Shown here: positions 51,804 through 59,474 of the stretch, piece by piece
How the letters are laid out: each line of letters opens with the position of its first letter
Position numbering within the stretch: position 1 is the first letter of the stretch
IMG/VR virus record: IMGVR_UViG_3300028423_000904
Span: 27,540 to 91,539 of that record
Length of the DNA stretch: 64,000 nucleotides
Reading direction: 5' to 3' (one strand)
From: a virus
Notes under the pieces: model-generated
Told to the model about the DNA's origin: nothing
What the model saw: only the letters and a program-made list of their open reading frames with translations
Databases searched by the model: none
Translations under genes and position numbers: made by a program

Positions 51804-52180
51804 GTATGTGGGTTCTCATGCGTTACTGTTCAAGCACGAGCAGTAAAGTAGACGAGATCAACCAGCATTACTTGATAATGACCAATGAACTTGTGAATGT
51901 TCATTTTAATGATCTCCGTCATTATCCAGATATGCAATGGCGCTTGATGCAATGCGTTGGCATTGGCAGCAACCAATTTCATGCCTGGATCAAACCCATG
52001 AAAAGAAAAAAAGCACGAACTGGCAATGCAAAGCTTACTGAGTTTTACCTGGGTTTGTATCCACATCTTAAAGATGACGAAGTAGCCATGGCATTGGATT
52101 CCATGGATCAAGATGAAATCAAGTCTCTGCTCGAACAAGCTGGAGTTCCCAAGAACAAAGTAAAAGACTATCTCAAATGA
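51713..52180 (+). CDS. gp62: Probable clamp-loader small subunit gp62
   Basis: A 155-aa protein whose layout fits what I recall of small clamp-loader subunits of marine T4-like phages: MPTIKEEMAALDRRDFSWYG, LMRYCSSTSS, YLIMTNELVNVHFNDL, RHYPDMQW, WIKPMKRKK and a helical end with LYPHLKDDEVAMA. It would work with gp44, which is not in this window. T4 gp62 itself (187 aa) is only distantly similar, so the call rests on memory of the family. Coupled to the next gene by ATGA. Confidence 0.55.
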   Translation: MPTIKEEMAALDRRDFSWYGNLSEDEQKSLSMWVLMRYCSSTSSKVDEINQHYLIMTNELVNVHFNDLRHYPDMQWRLMQCVGIGSNQFHAWIKPMKRKKARTGNAKLTEFYLGLYPHLKDDEVAMALDSMDQDEIKSLLEQAGVPKNKVKDYLK

Positions 52181-52845
52181 ACTTTCGTTGTGAATATTGT
52201 AAAAAAGAGTTCAAACGAGAATCCACTCTTACTAGGCACATGTGTCGTGACAAGAAGCGTTGGCTACAAAAAGAAGACCGCCATGTTCGTTTAGGTCTCA
52301 AGCTTTTTAATGACTGGTATCGTATTGCGATGGGGGCAAACGGTAACAAGACATATGAAGATTTTGTTCGTAGCCGTTATTATGGTGCATTTGTGCGTTT
52401 TGGTTTATATATACTAGAAACTCGGGTATTGGCTCCTGAGAGATATCTGCGTTGGTTGATCGAGAAACAGAAGCCAGTAGATCTCTGGTGCAAGGATTCA
52501 GTATACAACGAATATCTAGCCGAGCAAAGCAAGCGAGAAACAGCTGAGAGAGCGTTAGAACGCTTTGTGCTACATGCAGAAACATGGAGTGAACGAACAG
52601 GTTTTCATTGGAGCGAATATTGGAATCAGGTCAAACCACATGTGTTGGTTAATGACATCAAGATGGGTAAAATATCTCCTTGGGTATTCCTGGGATATAC
52701 TCAAGCTAAACAACGCCTAGAAGACTTGCCGGGTGAAATGTTAAATGACATAGCAAGTACCATTGACTTGCCATTTTGGAAGCGTAAAATTGATGTAAAC
52801 CAACCCACAGTCGAGTGGATAGAAAGCATATTAGAATCTTCATAA
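52177..52845 (+). CDS. Zinc-finger protein of unknown function
   Basis: A 222-aa protein whose first 20 residues form a C2H2-type finger (NFRCEYCKKEFKRESTLTRH, then MC). The rest is helical (LGLKLFNDWYRIAMG; RSRYYGAFVRFGLYILETR), with Trp-rich segments. The same arrangement occurs in marine T4-like phages next to the clamp loader. It may bind DNA and act in replication or late transcription; unproven. Confidence 0.65.
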   Translation: MNFRCEYCKKEFKRESTLTRHMCRDKKRWLQKEDRHVRLGLKLFNDWYRIAMGANGNKTYEDFVRSRYYGAFVRFGLYILETRVLAPERYLRWLIEKQKPVDLWCKDSVYNEYLAEQSKRETAERALERFVLHAETWSERTGFHWSEYWNQVKPHVLVNDIKMGKISPWVFLGYTQAKQRLEDLPGEMLNDIASTIDLPFWKRKIDVNQPTVEWIESILESS

Positions 52846-52855
52846 AGGAAAAGAG

Positions 52856-53098
52856 ATGATAATCACATCGGAAAAACGCAGTTATGTAATTGGTCTCAAG
52901 AGCAAGCTCTATGATCGTGTAACCAGAGAATGTTCTGAAATGAGCCGAGCTGATTTGCAAAGGTATATTAATGACAATTTTGAAAAAGCAAACGCACTGA
53001 AGTCAAAAACCAATTCAGGGGCCTGGAGACAAGGCAACATGCATCATGACAAAGCCAAGGTAGCCATAATTGAAATGGACAAAAGACGGTCATCATGA
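52856..53098 (+). CDS. 80-aa phage protein, unknown function
   Basis: Small basic, mainly helical protein (MIITSEKRSYVIGLKSKLYD; DLQRYINDNFEKANALKSK). AAAGGAAAAG precedes the ATG. Its stop overlaps the start of the DnaE-like gene (ATGA), so they are probably made together and could interact. Confidence 0.6.
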   Translation: MIITSEKRSYVIGLKSKLYDRVTRECSEMSRADLQRYINDNFEKANALKSKTNSGAWRQGNMHHDKAKVAIIEMDKRRSS

Positions 53099-53670
53099 AG
53101 CCTGTTGTAACTGATATTGATATCGATGTTCCTGATCGCGAACAAGTATTAGAGCTGTTCCCTCATACAATTGCGAGCAACGGAAAGCGAAAGCACAATA
53201 CAGGAGTGTATTTTCATCGTGTTCCGGAAAATCCATTTAACGGACGTTGCAGTATTGATTACCAGGAGGCAGAGGATTTAGGCTATTTCAAAATCGATAT
53301 TCTAAATGTGAGTATATACAAGAATGTTCGAAATGAAGAACATTTAAATGCATTGTTGGAAAAAGATCCTCCTTGGGAATTGCTTGAGGAAAAGGATTTT
53401 TGTGACATGGTTTTTCATATGCGAGGACATCACGATATCTGTCGGAAGATGCAACCTCGAAACCTAACACAACTTGCCGCTGTGCTAGCTATGATTCGTC
53501 CAGCAAAGCGGCATTTGATCGGCAGTGACTGGGACACTGTTATGAAAAATATCTGGACCAAGCCAAAATCAGGAGAATATGCATTCAAAAAGAGCCATGC
53601 TATTTCATACGCGATGGCCGTAAAGTTGCATATGAATCTTTTGATTGAGCAAATTAGCCAAGGAAAATAA
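53095..53670 (+). CDS. Miniature DnaE (Pol III alpha)-like protein
   Basis: A 191-aa protein with key C-family polymerase palm and finger motifs in order: VTDIDIDVPDRE (residues 5-15, like the catalytic P-D-x-D-x-D-F of DnaE), KHNTGVYF (33-40), AEDLGYFKIDILN (59-71, like LGLxKxDFLGL), LAAVLAMIRPAKR (127-139, like the ALYRPGP finger) and FKKSHAISYA (164-173, like FNKSHAAAYA). DnaE has about 1100 residues; PHP, tau-binding and OB parts are absent. D7, D9 and D11 are candidates for two of the catalytic acids; the third is unclear. It may be a reduced polymerase or a regulator. Confidence 0.6.
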   Translation: MKPVVTDIDIDVPDREQVLELFPHTIASNGKRKHNTGVYFHRVPENPFNGRCSIDYQEAEDLGYFKIDILNVSIYKNVRNEEHLNALLEKDPPWELLEEKDFCDMVFHMRGHHDICRKMQPRNLTQLAAVLAMIRPAKRHLIGSDWDTVMKNIWTKPKSGEYAFKKSHAISYAMAVKLHMNLLIEQISQGK

Positions 53671-54360
53671 ATGCATCCACTAGAACAGTTTTTATCTCAA
53701 GGATACGGTGTCTGGAAAGATCTATTACCAAAAGCCAGTATATATGAGTTAATATATAATATCGATTTGTATGACTATCCTGACAGGGGTCACGATATAA
53801 ATGGACAATATCATGAAAAACGAACCACTGACATTGAGTGGGGTAGTTATTGGACAATCCCGCTCAATAACAATCCTAGAGTGGACGAGATCCGAAATAT
53901 TACTGACAGGATTGCGTCTAAAATTTTACTGGAGCCCGTCTTCTATCATTCAGATATCAGTGTCCTCACCACTTCCTCACATTCCATCAGGCCTCATGTC
54001 GACACGCCACATCGTCACGAACCTTGGTCCAATAAAATCTCCAGGACGCTGGGTATCCAATTGGCTATACCATTGCAAGATCATGGAAGCCTGAGTGGCA
54101 CCACTGCATTTCTACCCAATAGCCATCGTCGTCATTGGGATATAAGAGATTGTTACGCAGGAAAATATGATCAGGAGTTTCTAGAAAACTATCATCAACC
54201 CGAGATTCATTTCGGTGATTTTTTAATGTGGGACGCAAGAACATTGCATTCAGCAATGCCAAACAAAGGCCATTCAAAAAGATACATGCTTCTTTTCAAT
54301 TATCTTGAAAAATCAATTGTTACAGATGTAATGGACTATGAAGCTAGTCTGATCGCCTAA
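53671..54360 (+). CDS. 2-oxoglutarate/Fe(II)-dependent oxygenase (PhyH-like)
   Basis: A 229-aa protein with a double-stranded beta-helix iron site: H109-V-D111 (IRPHVDTPH), H193 (RTLHSAMPN) and a 2OG-binding Arg (R204 in HSKRYMLLF). A conserved SGTTAFLPNSHRRHW loop lies between. T4-like marine phages carry several such oxygenases; substrates may be nucleotides, bases, proteins or small metabolites. It follows the DnaE-like gene directly and its end overlaps the convergent gene by 17 nt. Confidence 0.8.
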   Translation: MHPLEQFLSQGYGVWKDLLPKASIYELIYNIDLYDYPDRGHDINGQYHEKRTTDIEWGSYWTIPLNNNPRVDEIRNITDRIASKILLEPVFYHSDISVLTTSSHSIRPHVDTPHRHEPWSNKISRTLGIQLAIPLQDHGSLSGTTAFLPNSHRRHWDIRDCYAGKYDQEFLENYHQPEIHFGDFLMWDARTLHSAMPNKGHSKRYMLLFNYLEKSIVTDVMDYEASLIA

Positions 54361-54724
54361 TCAATTGAACGTTTTTGCGTTTGACTCGTTTTTGCATGAT
54401 ATCTTTGAGACATACACTTGGCCCATATTTAATTTCAAAATCCTTGATATTAAATGTTCGCAAACAATCTTTAAACGGCTGAAATTTCCTACCAAGAATA
54501 ATGTTAATAGGAATCATGCGGTTTGTCTCCCACCACCATTCTGCACCAAATTCCAGAAATAGGCGACGCAATTCAGGTGATTTGATTTCTTCATAAACAT
54601 ACATGCTGATCAGATTTGCATCTTGATTCTGTATGATACCTAAATATTCATTCTTTCCATAAGCAGCAACGGTAAGGAATGGATATTCTTCAAGTAATTG
54701 TTCTAGTTTGTTGTTTCCTGCCAT
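54344..54724 (-). CDS. Conserved T4-like phage protein on the minus strand
   Basis: A 126-aa protein, the only minus-strand gene right of the array. Start at 54724 (MAGNNKLEQLLEEYPFL): this ATG is exactly 5 nt after a perfect TATAAATA, whereas the longer in-frame start would lie before the promoter. It contains FLTVAAYGKNEYLGIIQN, MYVYEEIKSPELRRLFLEFG, EWWWETNRMIPINI and a basic end. I recall this family from marine T4-like phages without a function. Confidence 0.7.
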   Translation of the reverse strand: MAGNNKLEQLLEEYPFLTVAAYGKNEYLGIIQNQDANLISMYVYEEIKSPELRRLFLEFGAEWWWETNRMIPINIILGRKFQPFKDCLRTFNIKDFEIKYGPSVCLKDIMQKRVKRKNVQLIRRSD

Positions 54725-54729
54725 GCACC

Positions 54730-54737
54730 TATTTATA
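54730..54737 (-). promoter_or_regulatory. Late promoter TATAAATA, minus strand, 5 nt before ATG
   Basis: Perfect match. Divergent from the late promoter at 54761. Confidence 0.7.
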
Positions 54738-54760
54738 CGCATGACGTTTTGGTGATCGAC

Positions 54761-54768
54761 GATAAATA
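54761..54768 (+). promoter_or_regulatory. Late promoter GATAAATA, 5 nt before ATG
   Basis: Box, 5-nt spacer ttaac and start are identical to those at 10908-10923. Confidence 0.7.
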
Positions 54769-54773
54769 TTAAC

Positions 54774-55211
54774 ATGACTGTATTTGTATATCACACACCC
54801 CAAGTTGCTAGCCCGTCAGAAACTCGCCGCGGCGGCACTTATCGTATCAGTAGCAATGATGATAATCCAATTAAAATTACACGTGGCTGGGACAAAGTCA
54901 TGTATTTTGCTTTTCGTGATTATACACAGCGTCCTTTTTTTCTAACAGGAAGAACGGTTACAGCTCGACTCTACAATACTGAAAATGTCGAAGTTTGGAC
55001 TGGTGAAATGTTACCAGATGCTATTGTAGATGGTGCAGCCAGTCTTGTAATGCCCAAAGTCCAGACTGAAACTTTACAACCTGGGTTGTATAGTTTGGTT
55101 GTTGAGTATAGTGATGATTTTGGAAGAACATTGCTAGCACACACAACACACAGTCTCAACCGCCTTGTTGTTGAAATCTTGGACCAGACAACAGTGAATC
55201 TTAACATCTGA
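54774..55211 (+). CDS. Probable structural protein with an Ig-like beta domain
   Basis: A 145-aa beta-rich protein (MTVFVYHTPQVASPSETRRG; RGWDKVMYFAFRDYTQRPFF; GRTVTARLYNTENVEVWTG; LVVEYSDDFGRTLLAHTTHS). The strand pattern suggests an immunoglobulin-like or BppU-like fold used in baseplates and fibres. Expressed from a late promoter, apparently leaderless. No family named. Confidence 0.6.
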   Translation: MTVFVYHTPQVASPSETRRGGTYRISSNDDNPIKITRGWDKVMYFAFRDYTQRPFFLTGRTVTARLYNTENVEVWTGEMLPDAIVDGAASLVMPKVQTETLQPGLYSLVVEYSDDFGRTLLAHTTHSLNRLVVEILDQTTVNLNI

Positions 55212-55246
55212 TAGACAGGGTGTTTTAACTGTAATATACTGAAAAT

Positions 55247-56263
55247 ATGCACTTTTTTGTTGAGTTTGTCCGTAGTCGTGTTCCGGCTAATTGGCACCAG
55301 AACAGCACTGGCTGGATTTCTGGCAATTGTCCTATGTGCGTAATTAATGGTGAACCACGTCCTGACAAGTTTGGACGTGGCGGGTTTCTGTTTGGCCAGG
55401 ATGAGTGGCGTTATCATTGTTTTAATTGCAAATACGTTGCGGGCTGGAAATCTGGCGAACATATGTCATCCAATGTCAAGAAACTGCTTAAACAACTTGG
55501 CATGGATGAAGCTGAAGTGCAGAGGGCAGCTCTTGAATTGCTGCGTGAAGAAGAAACAACGCAGATGCTTAATCCAGAGCCTGCTGGTCCGCCAGTGTAT
55601 CGCCCGGATTGGCCTGAAATAGATTTGCCCGAAGGATCAGAATTTATACATGATATAAATCCTGAAACAGCACATGCGAATTTCCATGAAGGCCTTGTTA
55701 TGCTGCAAGAGCGTGGGTTGATACCACACTGGACAGATTGGGCCTATACGAGCAAAGAATTCAAATATCGCAAGCGAATGATATTGCCTTATCGTTACAA
55801 AGGAAAAATCGTAGGATATAACTCAAGATACATAGGAGACCCGCCCAAAGGAACGCCCAAATATCTCGTGACAAAGCCACCCAATTATGTGTTCAATTTG
55901 GATCGACAAAAACCAGATCGAAATATCGTGGTCGTGGTAGAAGGAGATTTAGATGCCATAAGTATTGATGGTGTTTCAGTAGGAACAAATACTATAAGTG
56001 ATGAAAAAGCTAGCTTGATCAAACAGCTCAACAAACGTGTGATTGTTTTGCCAGATGCTGATAGATCAGGTAATTCGCTTATCGAGCCTGCAATACAATA
56101 TGGTTGGAATGTTGCATTTCCTGAATGGATGGAATATTACAAGGATGCAAATTTAGCCTGTCAGAAGTATGGACGAACGTTTGTTTTGCGGTCTATCATT
56201 TCGAGTGCAACAAGCAATTCAACAAAAATAAGAGTATTAGCTAAAAAGTATTTGCAAGGTTAA
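55247..56263 (+). CDS. gp61: DNA primase gp61
   Basis: A 338-aa primase (T4 gp61: 342 aa) that makes RNA primers with helicase gp41. The N-terminal zinc finger has C28-x2-C31 and H57-C58-x2-C61 (NCPMC and YHCFNC). The Toprim core has VVVVEGDLDAIS (E232, D234) and VLPDADRSG (D270, D272). It is encoded in the same direction as gp41 with two small genes between. No ribosome site is obvious before the ATG. Confidence 0.9.
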   Translation: MHFFVEFVRSRVPANWHQNSTGWISGNCPMCVINGEPRPDKFGRGGFLFGQDEWRYHCFNCKYVAGWKSGEHMSSNVKKLLKQLGMDEAEVQRAALELLREEETTQMLNPEPAGPPVYRPDWPEIDLPEGSEFIHDINPETAHANFHEGLVMLQERGLIPHWTDWAYTSKEFKYRKRMILPYRYKGKIVGYNSRYIGDPPKGTPKYLVTKPPNYVFNLDRQKPDRNIVVVVEGDLDAISIDGVSVGTNTISDEKASLIKQLNKRVIVLPDADRSGNSLIEPAIQYGWNVAFPEWMEYYKDANLACQKYGRTFVLRSIISSATSNSTKIRVLAKKYLQG

Positions 56264-56288
56264 CGTTTTTCATATTCTAGGAAAATAG

Positions 56289-56609
56289 TTGGCAAAAAAC
56301 ATAATAACTCGAGTATACGAAATACAAGATGTCTGGGTAGATGAACCAAGATGGACTTGGTATGGGTCTCCAATATACCAATGCGAGGCCACCAAGTTGA
56401 TATTTAAATCATCTTCTCCGGGAATAAAAATGCAGGCGTTAATGAATCATGTTAGCGGCAGTTTGGGTGTTCAAGATTTAGTTGCAACCGCATCATATTA
56501 TGTGTATTTTAAAAAAGAAGAATTTGTAATGTGGAAAATGCAATCAATGGAAGACCAAAATGGAAATTATGATTTTGATGAATTGAGACAAGGTATAATT
56601 TATGCTTAA
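56289..56609 (+). CDS. 106-aa phage protein, unknown function, TTG start
   Basis: Starts at TTG (56289), with AGGA 8 nt upstream and no suitable early ATG. Contains EPRWTWYGSPIYQCEATKLI and ATASYYVYFKKEEFVMWKMQ. Mixed alpha/beta. It lies between primase and helicase and overlaps the next gene by 8 nt. Confidence 0.55.
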   Translation: MAKNIITRVYEIQDVWVDEPRWTWYGSPIYQCEATKLIFKSSSPGIKMQALMNHVSGSLGVQDLVATASYYVYFKKEEFVMWKMQSMEDQNGNYDFDELRQGIIYA

Positions 56610-56919
56610 CGATTTAAAAGAACACAGTATAAAAAAAATAAAAAGACGGCTTCCAAAAAATTCTAAAAATTATAATTATACCTTTACTGTTCGTCCAATC
56701 AGAGCAATTATACCCAGAAAGGGTTTTTCGGGTTCTATTATTTTCCCCGGACAAATGTTCTGGCAAGTAAAATTAACCACGATGGTTATTAAAAATAATC
56801 AAGAACCTTTTAAGGCCAATTCAATATATTATCAATCTGTTTGTGTTAATTTGACTGATGAAGAATATTTGATGGCCAAAATAATTGGTGATATAGAGTT
56901 TGTAGGTGAATATGGCTGA
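56602..56919 (+). CDS. 105-aa basic protein, unknown function
   Basis: Starts MLNDLKEHSIKKIKRRLPKN, strongly basic at the N-terminus, then beta strands (YTFTVRPIRAIIPRKG; MFWQVKLTTMVIKNNQEPF). Overlaps both neighbours, and the AT-rich codon use is stronger than in primase and helicase. It could bind nucleic acid; no family recognised. Confidence 0.55.
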   Translation: MLNDLKEHSIKKIKRRLPKNSKNYNYTFTVRPIRAIIPRKGFSGSIIFPGQMFWQVKLTTMVIKNNQEPFKANSIYYQSVCVNLTDEEYLMAKIIGDIEFVGEYG

Positions 56920-58288
56920 GGAATATAATACGGAATTACAGAGATTATATTTGGAGTTTCTCACAAGTGACCATGAACTTTTTGTTCGATGTAATAGTAT
57001 TCTGGATGAAAATTATTTTGACCGTAATTTGAGAGACAGTGTGAAGTTTTTGCGCGAGTATGTAGATGAATATGGCGCAGTCCCTGAACTCAAGCAGATA
57101 AAAGCCAAGACTGGTCTTGACTTGCAAGACATTGGACAAGCAAGCAAAGAACACAGGAAATGGTTTCTTGACGACTTTGAAAAATTTTGTAGACACAAAG
57201 CCATTGAAGCTGCGATCTTGCAGTCAACCGATAAATTGGAACGCAAAGAATACGGTGCAGTTGAAGAGTTGGTTAAAAACGCAGTTCAAATCGGACTAGC
57301 AAAAGAACTTGGAACCAATTATTGGGAAGATCCTGCAACACGTTTGCAGCGTATTATTGAACGCAAAGGCGGAACCAGCACTGGCTGGACCACAGTAGAC
57401 TATTATCTCTATGGAGGATTTAACCGCGGCGAACTTAATATCTTTGCTGGTGGTAGTGGTGCAGGTAAAAGTCTTTTCTTGCAAAACCTAGCCCTTAATT
57501 GGGTTGAAAAGGGATTTAATGTTGTTTATGTCAGTCTAGAACTTAGTGAAGATCTTTGTAGTATGCGTCTTGACAGTATGCTCACGGGTTATACCACGAA
57601 AGAACTACTCAAAAACATTGACGATGTAACACTCAAGGTCAAAATGAAAGGAAAGAAATCTGGTAGCCTGCAAATCGTGCAATTGCCCAACGGTATTAAT
57701 GTAAACGACCTCAGAGCATATATTAAAGAATACCAGATACAAAATAATATAACAGTTGATGCTATTCTGGTTGACTATCTTGACCTCATGATGCCAGCAA
57801 AAGCAAAAGTAAGTGCCGATAATGTGTTCCTTAAAGATAAACACGTATCAGAAGAATTGCGCAACTTTGCAATGGAAGGCGATTACTTGTTTGCAACAGC
57901 CAGCCAGCTTAACCGCGGCGCGGTTGACGAAGTTGAATTTGATCATAGTCATATTGCAGGTGGTTTGAGTAAAATTCAAACAGCTGATAATGTTATTGGT
58001 ATTTTTTCAAGCCGGGCAATGAGAGAACGCGGCCGGGTGCAAATTCAGTTCATGAAAACTCGTAGTTCCAGTGGCGTTGGTCAGAAAATTGATTTGGGAT
58101 TCGATATTGATAGTTTGAGAATACGCGATCTAGAAGAGGATGAAGAAGATGCAGAAACAGCAACAACCAATTCTCTTTATGACAAATTGTCTAAAAACCC
58201 AGCGGAAAAAACAGAACGTGCAGATAATACCGAGAAGGCTATAACCAATGGTGACAAGCTCAAGGCCATCTTGCGCCGTTCCGAATGA
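56912..58288 (+). CDS. gp41: Replicative helicase gp41 (DnaB-like)
   Basis: A 458-aa hexameric 5'-3' helicase that works with primase gp61. The N-terminal helical domain (1-130) is followed by a RecA-like core with Walker A GGSGAGKS (180-187), Walker B AILVDYLDLM and FATASQLNRGA, and FMKTRSSSGVG near the C-terminus. I use ATG 56912; a GTG two codons earlier is possible. T4 gp41 has 475 aa. Confidence 0.92.
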   Translation: MAEEYNTELQRLYLEFLTSDHELFVRCNSILDENYFDRNLRDSVKFLREYVDEYGAVPELKQIKAKTGLDLQDIGQASKEHRKWFLDDFEKFCRHKAIEAAILQSTDKLERKEYGAVEELVKNAVQIGLAKELGTNYWEDPATRLQRIIERKGGTSTGWTTVDYYLYGGFNRGELNIFAGGSGAGKSLFLQNLALNWVEKGFNVVYVSLELSEDLCSMRLDSMLTGYTTKELLKNIDDVTLKVKMKGKKSGSLQIVQLPNGINVNDLRAYIKEYQIQNNITVDAILVDYLDLMMPAKAKVSADNVFLKDKHVSEELRNFAMEGDYLFATASQLNRGAVDEVEFDHSHIAGGLSKIQTADNVIGIFSSRAMRERGRVQIQFMKTRSSSGVGQKIDLGFDIDSLRIRDLEEDEEDAETATTNSLYDKLSKNPAEKTERADNTEKAITNGDKLKAILRRSE

Positions 58289-58292
58289 TTGC

Positions 58293-58300
58293 GATAAATA
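58293..58300 (+). promoter_or_regulatory. Late promoter GATAAATA
   Basis: 24 nt before the ATG at 58325, starting the late block from 58.3 to 61.7 kb. Confidence 0.7.
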
Positions 58301-58324
58301 AGATTAGAAATAAGGGATCCAGTA

Positions 58325-58597
58325 ATGGTAAAAAAGCGCACTAGAAGTATTCTTGAGGAAATTAGTCGTATTGACATCCACAAGGATAAAGAGCACTTTA
58401 TCGAAAGCAAGGCGAGTAATATTATCGCAGGAACAGAAAATTTATTAACACTAATTTCTGAAACTTACGATGAAGAAACTGCACATGACTTAACCAAGCG
58501 TCTTCTTAATGCCATACGCACCCAAGATCCTAAAAAATTCCAGCGAGGCATAAGAAAAATCAATGAAAGTAGGGGACATTCTAAGCGGGGGTCATAA
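58325..58597 (+). CDS. 90-aa conserved helical protein of T4-like phages
   Basis: Reads RTRSILEEISRIDIHKDKEH, FIESKASNIIAGTENLLTLI, TYDEETAHDLTKRLLNAIRT and DPKKFQRGIRKINES. I recall the family from marine T4-like phages; no function. It is all helical. Late promoter and AAGGGA before the ATG. The next gene overlaps its last 12 codons in another frame. Confidence 0.7.
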   Translation: MVKKRTRSILEEISRIDIHKDKEHFIESKASNIIAGTENLLTLISETYDEETAHDLTKRLLNAIRTQDPKKFQRGIRKINESRGHSKRGS

Positions 58598-59474
58598 ACG
58601 ACACAAGCGTCGAGGACCACGTCTTGGTAGAATAAAAGGAATCGAGCTTGCTCCAATAAAGCTTAAAGAAGGCGGACACATGGACGGTGTCGGCGCAATT
58701 CACATCTCAGAAATTAAACCGACACTGGCAGTTCTTGAACGTGAGTTGGGAATAGATTTAACCAACAATACGCTCGGCAGTGTTGGTAAAAAAGAATTTA
58801 GTGGCGATATTGATGTTGCCATAACACTTGAAGACGATCAGATTCCTGAGCTCATGAAAAAGCTTGATTCTATTGGTATCGTGGATGAAGTGAAAAAAGG
58901 TCCACTGGTGGTCCTTTCTCGTGTTGAAATTCAAAACTACCAAGAAGATCTTGAAACAGATCGTCCACGCACGGGTTATGTCCAAGTTGATTTCATGATT
59001 GACGAAGATCCTGAATGGCTCAAAACATTTTATCATTCACCAAGCGACAAAGAAAGCAAATACAAGGGTGCTTTTAGAAATATTGCCCTTGGTGCATTGA
59101 GCCAGTTCGTTGATAGACAAGAAAGCCAGGAAAAAACTGAAGACGGTCGTCCACTTGAGACTGAACGTTATATGTTTTCAAGCAAGAAAGGATTGGTTCG
59201 AGTTATCCGCCGTCCGGTTCCCAAGAAAAACGGCCAGGGCTATACCAAGAAAAATGATAATGAAGTAATTGACGGTCCATGGAAACGTGGTGATGAAATT
59301 GCAGAAAAACTCAGACTGGGAGATGTAAAGAATCTCAATAGCTTTGAAACTGTTTTTGATGCTATCAAAAAGAACCACGGTCCAGAAATTACAAAGAAAT
59401 TTTCTCGTGCTTTTGCAGCAGACCAAACCGTGCAATCCATGGGTATTCCAGACGAAATCAGGGAGTATCTATGA
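58563..59474 (+). CDS. Pol-beta-superfamily nucleotidyltransferase
   Basis: A 303-aa protein with a nucleotidyltransferase site: LGSVGKKEFSGDIDVAI (G72-S73, D82, D84) and a third acid in the strand GYVQVDFMIDED (D143). These are the metal ligands of the family, which moves nucleotides onto proteins, RNA or small molecules. A basic N-terminus (HKRHKRRGPRLGR) could bind nucleic acid. It is joined by ATGA overlap to a ligase-like gene. The substrate is unknown; roles in RNA end repair, protein modification or toxin-like attack on the host are all open. Confidence 0.68.
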   Translation: MKVGDILSGGHKRHKRRGPRLGRIKGIELAPIKLKEGGHMDGVGAIHISEIKPTLAVLERELGIDLTNNTLGSVGKKEFSGDIDVAITLEDDQIPELMKKLDSIGIVDEVKKGPLVVLSRVEIQNYQEDLETDRPRTGYVQVDFMIDEDPEWLKTFYHSPSDKESKYKGAFRNIALGALSQFVDRQESQEKTEDGRPLETERYMFSSKKGLVRVIRRPVPKKNGQGYTKKNDNEVIDGPWKRGDEIAEKLRLGDVKNLNSFETVFDAIKKNHGPEITKKFSRAFAADQTVQSMGIPDEIREYL

